This document shows positions 12,663 through 15,072 of a stretch of 15,072 nt of DNA, piece after piece; the stretch's first letter is position 1, and each line of letters starts with the position of its first letter. The stretch is taken from contig CAMJDE010000018.1 of the NCBI GenBank assembly GCA_946404295.1, positions 1 through 15,072 of the forward strand, read 5' to 3'. The translations under genes were made by a program, and so were the position numbers. The DNA is from an uncultured Clostridia bacterium (lineage in GTDB: Bacteria > Bacillota > Clostridia > Oscillospirales > CAG-272). Below the pieces are notes generated by a model. That model had not been told where the DNA came from and searched no databases. It saw only the letters and a list, made by a program, of their open reading frames with translations.

Positions 12663-14420
12663 ATGGCGTACGACGCCGGGATGCTCCGCGCGGTGCTCCG
12701 GGAGATCAACCGGGAGATCGGCGAGGGCGCGAAACTGGAAAAGGTCTATCAGCCGTCGCGCGACGAAGTGACGCTGACGCTCCGGATGGGAAAGGCGATC
12801 CGGCGGCTGGTCGTCAACGCCGGGACCTCTTCTCCGCGCGTCTGTCTTTCCGACCTGTCGCGCGAAAATCCGACGGTGGCGCCGACCTTCTGTATGCTGC
12901 TCCGCAAGCATCTTGCCGGGGCTCGGCTCCTGCGAGCCGAGCAGATCGGGTTCGAGCGCGCCGCCCGCTTCGTGTTCGCGGGCTACGACGAGATGGGGTA
13001 CGCTTCGGAAAAGACGCTGGTCGCCGAGGTGATGGGGAAGTACAGCAACCTGATGCTCCTGGACGGAGAGGGAAAGATCACGGCGGTTCTGCGCCCGGTC
13101 GATTTCACGACCAGCCGGGTGCGGCAGGTGCTGCCCGGAATGAAGTACGAGCTTCCCCCGCCGCAGGATAAGGCGTCTCCGCTTGACGAGACGAGGGAGG
13201 GGTTTTTCGCCCGTTACGCCGAAAACCCCCCGGAAACGCCCCTTGATAAGTATATTGTCGCGACCTATCTCGGTACCTCGCGGCAGGCGGCGCAGGAGAT
13301 CGCCTATCGCGCGGGCGGGATCGACGCGACGGTCGGGAACACGACCGCCGACGCCGCGTGGGGGGTCTTTTCGACTTGGTTCGCCGCTCTCGCCGCGGGG
13401 CGGGGAACGCCGACCTTGGTCTCGTCCCCCGACGGGACGCCGGTGGATTACGCCTATTTTTCGGAGACCTACCGCGGGGCGGGATATACGAATACCGAGT
13501 ACCCGGATTTCGCGGGGCTGTTCGACGCGTTCTTTGCCGAGCGCGACCGGGTTGAGCGGACGCGTCAGCGGGCGCAGGATCTCTTCCGTCTGCTCTCGGC
13601 GGCGCAGGCGCGCCTGAACCGGAAACTCGAGGCGCAGACCGAGGAACTCGCCGACACGGCGCGGGGCGAGGAATATCGCCGGACGGGGGACCTGATCATC
13701 GCGAACCTGTACCGGCTCCGGCGCGGGGATCGGATCGTATCGCTGATCGACTACAACGCCGACCCGCCCGCCGAGGTGACGGTCGAACTCGATCCGCGGC
13801 TCTCGCCCTCGGACAACGCCGAGCGGTTCTACAAGCACTACCGCAAGGCGAGGACGGCGAAGGGGATTCTCACCGAGCAGATCGCGCGCTGCCGCGACGA
13901 GATCGAGTATCTCGCGTCGGTCGAGAGTTTTCTCGATCGCGCCGAGACCGAGCAGGACCTGACCGACATCCGCGACGAACTTTATCGCGCGGGCTACGCT
14001 TCCCGGATGAAGAACTACGCGCCGTCAAAGCAGAACAAGCCATCGAAGCCGACCGAGACGGTGACGCCGGGCGGGTATCGGGTTTTGATCGGGCGGAACA
14101 ACCTGCAGAACGATCACCTGACCTTCCGGGTCGCCGCCCGCAACGATCTCTGGTTCCACGCGAAGGGGGTGCCGGGGTCGCACGTGATCCTGCTCTGCAA
14201 CGGGGAGGAACCGTCCGCCGAGGATTATACGTTCGCGGCGTCGCTCGCGGCGGGGTACTCGAAAGCGAACGTCGCCGGGGGCGCGACGGTGCCGGTCGAT
14301 TATACCCGCGTTTCTAACGTGAAGAAGCCGGCGGGCGCGCGACCGGGGTTCGTGATCTATAAGACGAATTATACGGCGTTCGTTCTGCCGGAAAGGATCG
14401 GGGAATGGCAAAAGGATTGA
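12663..14420 (+). CDS. rqcH: RqcH, ribosome quality control NFACT protein
   Basis: A 585-residue NFACT-family protein, full length against RqcH of B. subtilis (about 570). In RqcH, the protein binds the obstructed 50S subunit with peptidyl-tRNA and recruits tRNA-Ala to add alanine tails that mark stalled chains for ClpXP. NFACT-N spans about 1-175, including IGFERAARFVF; middle helix-hairpin-helix and coiled-coil regions follow (to about 440). The C-terminal NFACT-R domain contains NNLQNDHLTFRVA, DLWFHAKGVPGSHV and GFVIYKTNYTAFV. The functional DR pair of NFACT-N appears as E98-R99. The ATG follows a strong AAAGGAGG. The last 16 bases overlap the mnmM start. Formerly such proteins were named fibronectin-binding proteins. 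Confidence 0.93.
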   Translation: MAYDAGMLRAVLREINREIGEGAKLEKVYQPSRDEVTLTLRMGKAIRRLVVNAGTSSPRVCLSDLSRENPTVAPTFCMLLRKHLAGARLLRAEQIGFERAARFVFAGYDEMGYASEKTLVAEVMGKYSNLMLLDGEGKITAVLRPVDFTTSRVRQVLPGMKYELPPPQDKASPLDETREGFFARYAENPPETPLDKYIVATYLGTSRQAAQEIAYRAGGIDATVGNTTADAAWGVFSTWFAALAAGRGTPTLVSSPDGTPVDYAYFSETYRGAGYTNTEYPDFAGLFDAFFAERDRVERTRQRAQDLFRLLSAAQARLNRKLEAQTEELADTARGEEYRRTGDLIIANLYRLRRGDRIVSLIDYNADPPAEVTVELDPRLSPSDNAERFYKHYRKARTAKGILTEQIARCRDEIEYLASVESFLDRAETEQDLTDIRDELYRAGYASRMKNYAPSKQNKPSKPTETVTPGGYRVLIGRNNLQNDHLTFRVAARNDLWFHAKGVPGSHVILLCNGEEPSAEDYTFAASLAAGYSKANVAGGATVPVDYTRVSNVKKPAGARPGFVIYKTNYTAFVLPERIGEWQKD

Positions 14421-14980
14421 ACAATATGGTGGATCTGCTCGAACTGCAGAAGCGGTTTATCCTCGCGCACCTGCGCCCAGGCGACGTCGCCGTCGACTGC
14501 ACGATGGGGAACGGGAACGACACCGCCTTTCTCTCGGAGAGCGTGGGGGAGACCGGGCGGGTCTACGCCTTCGATATCCAGGAGGCGGCGATCGAGTCGA
14601 CCCGCGCGCATCTGGCGGCGCTCGGCTGCCCGGAGAATTATACCCTGATCCACGCGTCGCATCACCGGATCCTTGAGTTCGTGAAGGAAAGCCCGAAAGC
14701 CGTGATGTTCAATCTCGGGTACCTGCCCGGGAGCGGGAAGAAACAGGTGACCACCCTGCGCGAAACCACGATGGAGGCGGTCAGGGGCGCGCTCTCGATC
14801 CTTGCAAGCGACGGAATCCTGCTCGTCGCCGTCTATCCGGGACACGAGGAGGGACGGCTCGAGGGCGAGATGCTCGGCGAGTTTTTCGCCACCCTCGACC
14901 GCCGCCGGATCTGCTGCTCGTGCTTCAAGATCGTCAATTCGCCCACGTCGCCGTATTTTTACATTGTGGAAAAGCGGTAG
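14405..14980 (+). CDS. mnmM: MnmM (YtqB), tRNA mnm5s2U34-type methyltransferase
   Basis: A 191-residue class I SAM methyltransferase of the YtqB/rRNA_methylase family. In Gram-positives MnmM methylates 5-aminomethyl-2-thiouridine at the wobble position of tRNA, replacing the MnmC function. SAM motif I is VDCTMGNGNDT (30-40), then YAFDIQ (54-59) and the family signatures FNLGYLPG (102-109) and YPGHEEG (144-150). Length fits (about 190). The ATG at 14405 has AAAGGATCGGGGA upstream and overlaps rqcH by 16 bp. An in-frame ATG at 14426 (start MVDLLELQ) also has AAAGGATT ahead and would give an N-terminus closer to the family norm, so the start is open. It is the last gene of the run visible here. 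Confidence 0.92.
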   Translation: MAKGLNNMVDLLELQKRFILAHLRPGDVAVDCTMGNGNDTAFLSESVGETGRVYAFDIQEAAIESTRAHLAALGCPENYTLIHASHHRILEFVKESPKAVMFNLGYLPGSGKKQVTTLRETTMEAVRGALSILASDGILLVAVYPGHEEGRLEGEMLGEFFATLDRRRICCSCFKIVNSPTSPYFYIVEKR

Positions 14981-15072
14981 GGGTCGGCGTCCTCGACGAC
15001 CCGCGGAACGAGGGGTTACGCGCGCTTTCTTGTCTTGGATTTACAATACAAGTGCAAGGGAGAGAAAAAAAC
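14981..15072 (+). promoter_or_regulatory. Gene-free edge region: hairpin and possible promoter
   Basis: Directly after the mnmM stop, GGGTCG (14981-14986) and CGACCC (14997-15002) form a hairpin extended by CG/CG across a mismatch, with no T-run after it. Further on TACAAT (15042-15047) could be a -10 box, with no convincing -35 at 17 bp, and AAGGGAGAG (15056-15064) looks like a ribosome binding site for a gene starting beyond the window. Only the binding-site-like end is moderately convincing. Confidence 0.35.

Noticed and set aside
12255..13838. 527-codon minus-strand open frame opposite the GNAT gene and rqcH
   Set aside because: It spans two real plus-strand genes and their gap, has Arg/Pro/Gly-rich composition, and no recognised domains.
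1..15072. CRISPR array, insertion sequence, prophage, tRNA or toxin-antitoxin genes
   Set aside because: No spaced repeat array, transposase motif, integrase, tRNA cloverleaf or paired small toxin genes were found on either strand.

Overview
The window is about 15 kb of GC-rich bacterial chromosome, densely packed with genes on both strands. It most likely comes from a Clostridia-type Bacillota (Firmicutes), perhaps an uncultured gut or anaerobic lineage. The grounds are strong AAAGGAGG-type ribosome binding sites, sigma-A promoters with 17-bp spacers, an RqcH (NFACT) protein next to an MnmM/YtqB methyltransferase, and an oxygen-sensitive indolepyruvate:ferredoxin oxidoreductase. No mobile element, CRISPR array, tRNA or rRNA was seen.

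Positions 1-4805 (minus strand) hold a four-gene cluster in the order paaK, iorA, iorB, paaK (the last is cut by the window edge). It pairs two phenylacetate-CoA ligase paralogues with both subunits of indolepyruvate:ferredoxin oxidoreductase. Together they interconvert arylpyruvates, arylacetyl-CoA and free arylacetates, either to degrade aromatic amino acids or to rebuild them from arylacetates. An amidohydrolase-2 family gene diverges from this cluster (4923-5747), followed by a Gfo/Idh/MocA oxidoreductase (5902-6930). The AT-rich gap between these two holds a near-consensus promoter that points backwards over the amidohydrolase gene, and a 12-bp direct repeat.

Positions 6931-8466 hold two hairpins, ruvX (minus) and a divergent rlmA-type 23S rRNA methyltransferase. 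The rlmA gene overlaps tail to tail with a histidine kinase; the kinase and its OmpR-type response regulator are translationally coupled on the minus strand (8447-10230).

Positions 10231-11257 hold a small Tudor-like protein gene with a clear promoter and terminator, and a 97-residue membrane protein of unknown function. Positions 11258-14980 form a plus-strand operon-like run: HAD hydrolase, GNAT acetyltransferase, rqcH (ribosome quality control) and mnmM (tRNA wobble-uridine methylation). It starts from a good promoter, and the joins are overlapping or short.

Most of the window is recognisable housekeeping or catabolic material, and no clear undescribed system stands out. The points most worth checking are the backwards promoter with its adjacent direct repeat, the stand-alone Tudor-like protein, and the doubled ligase around IorAB.
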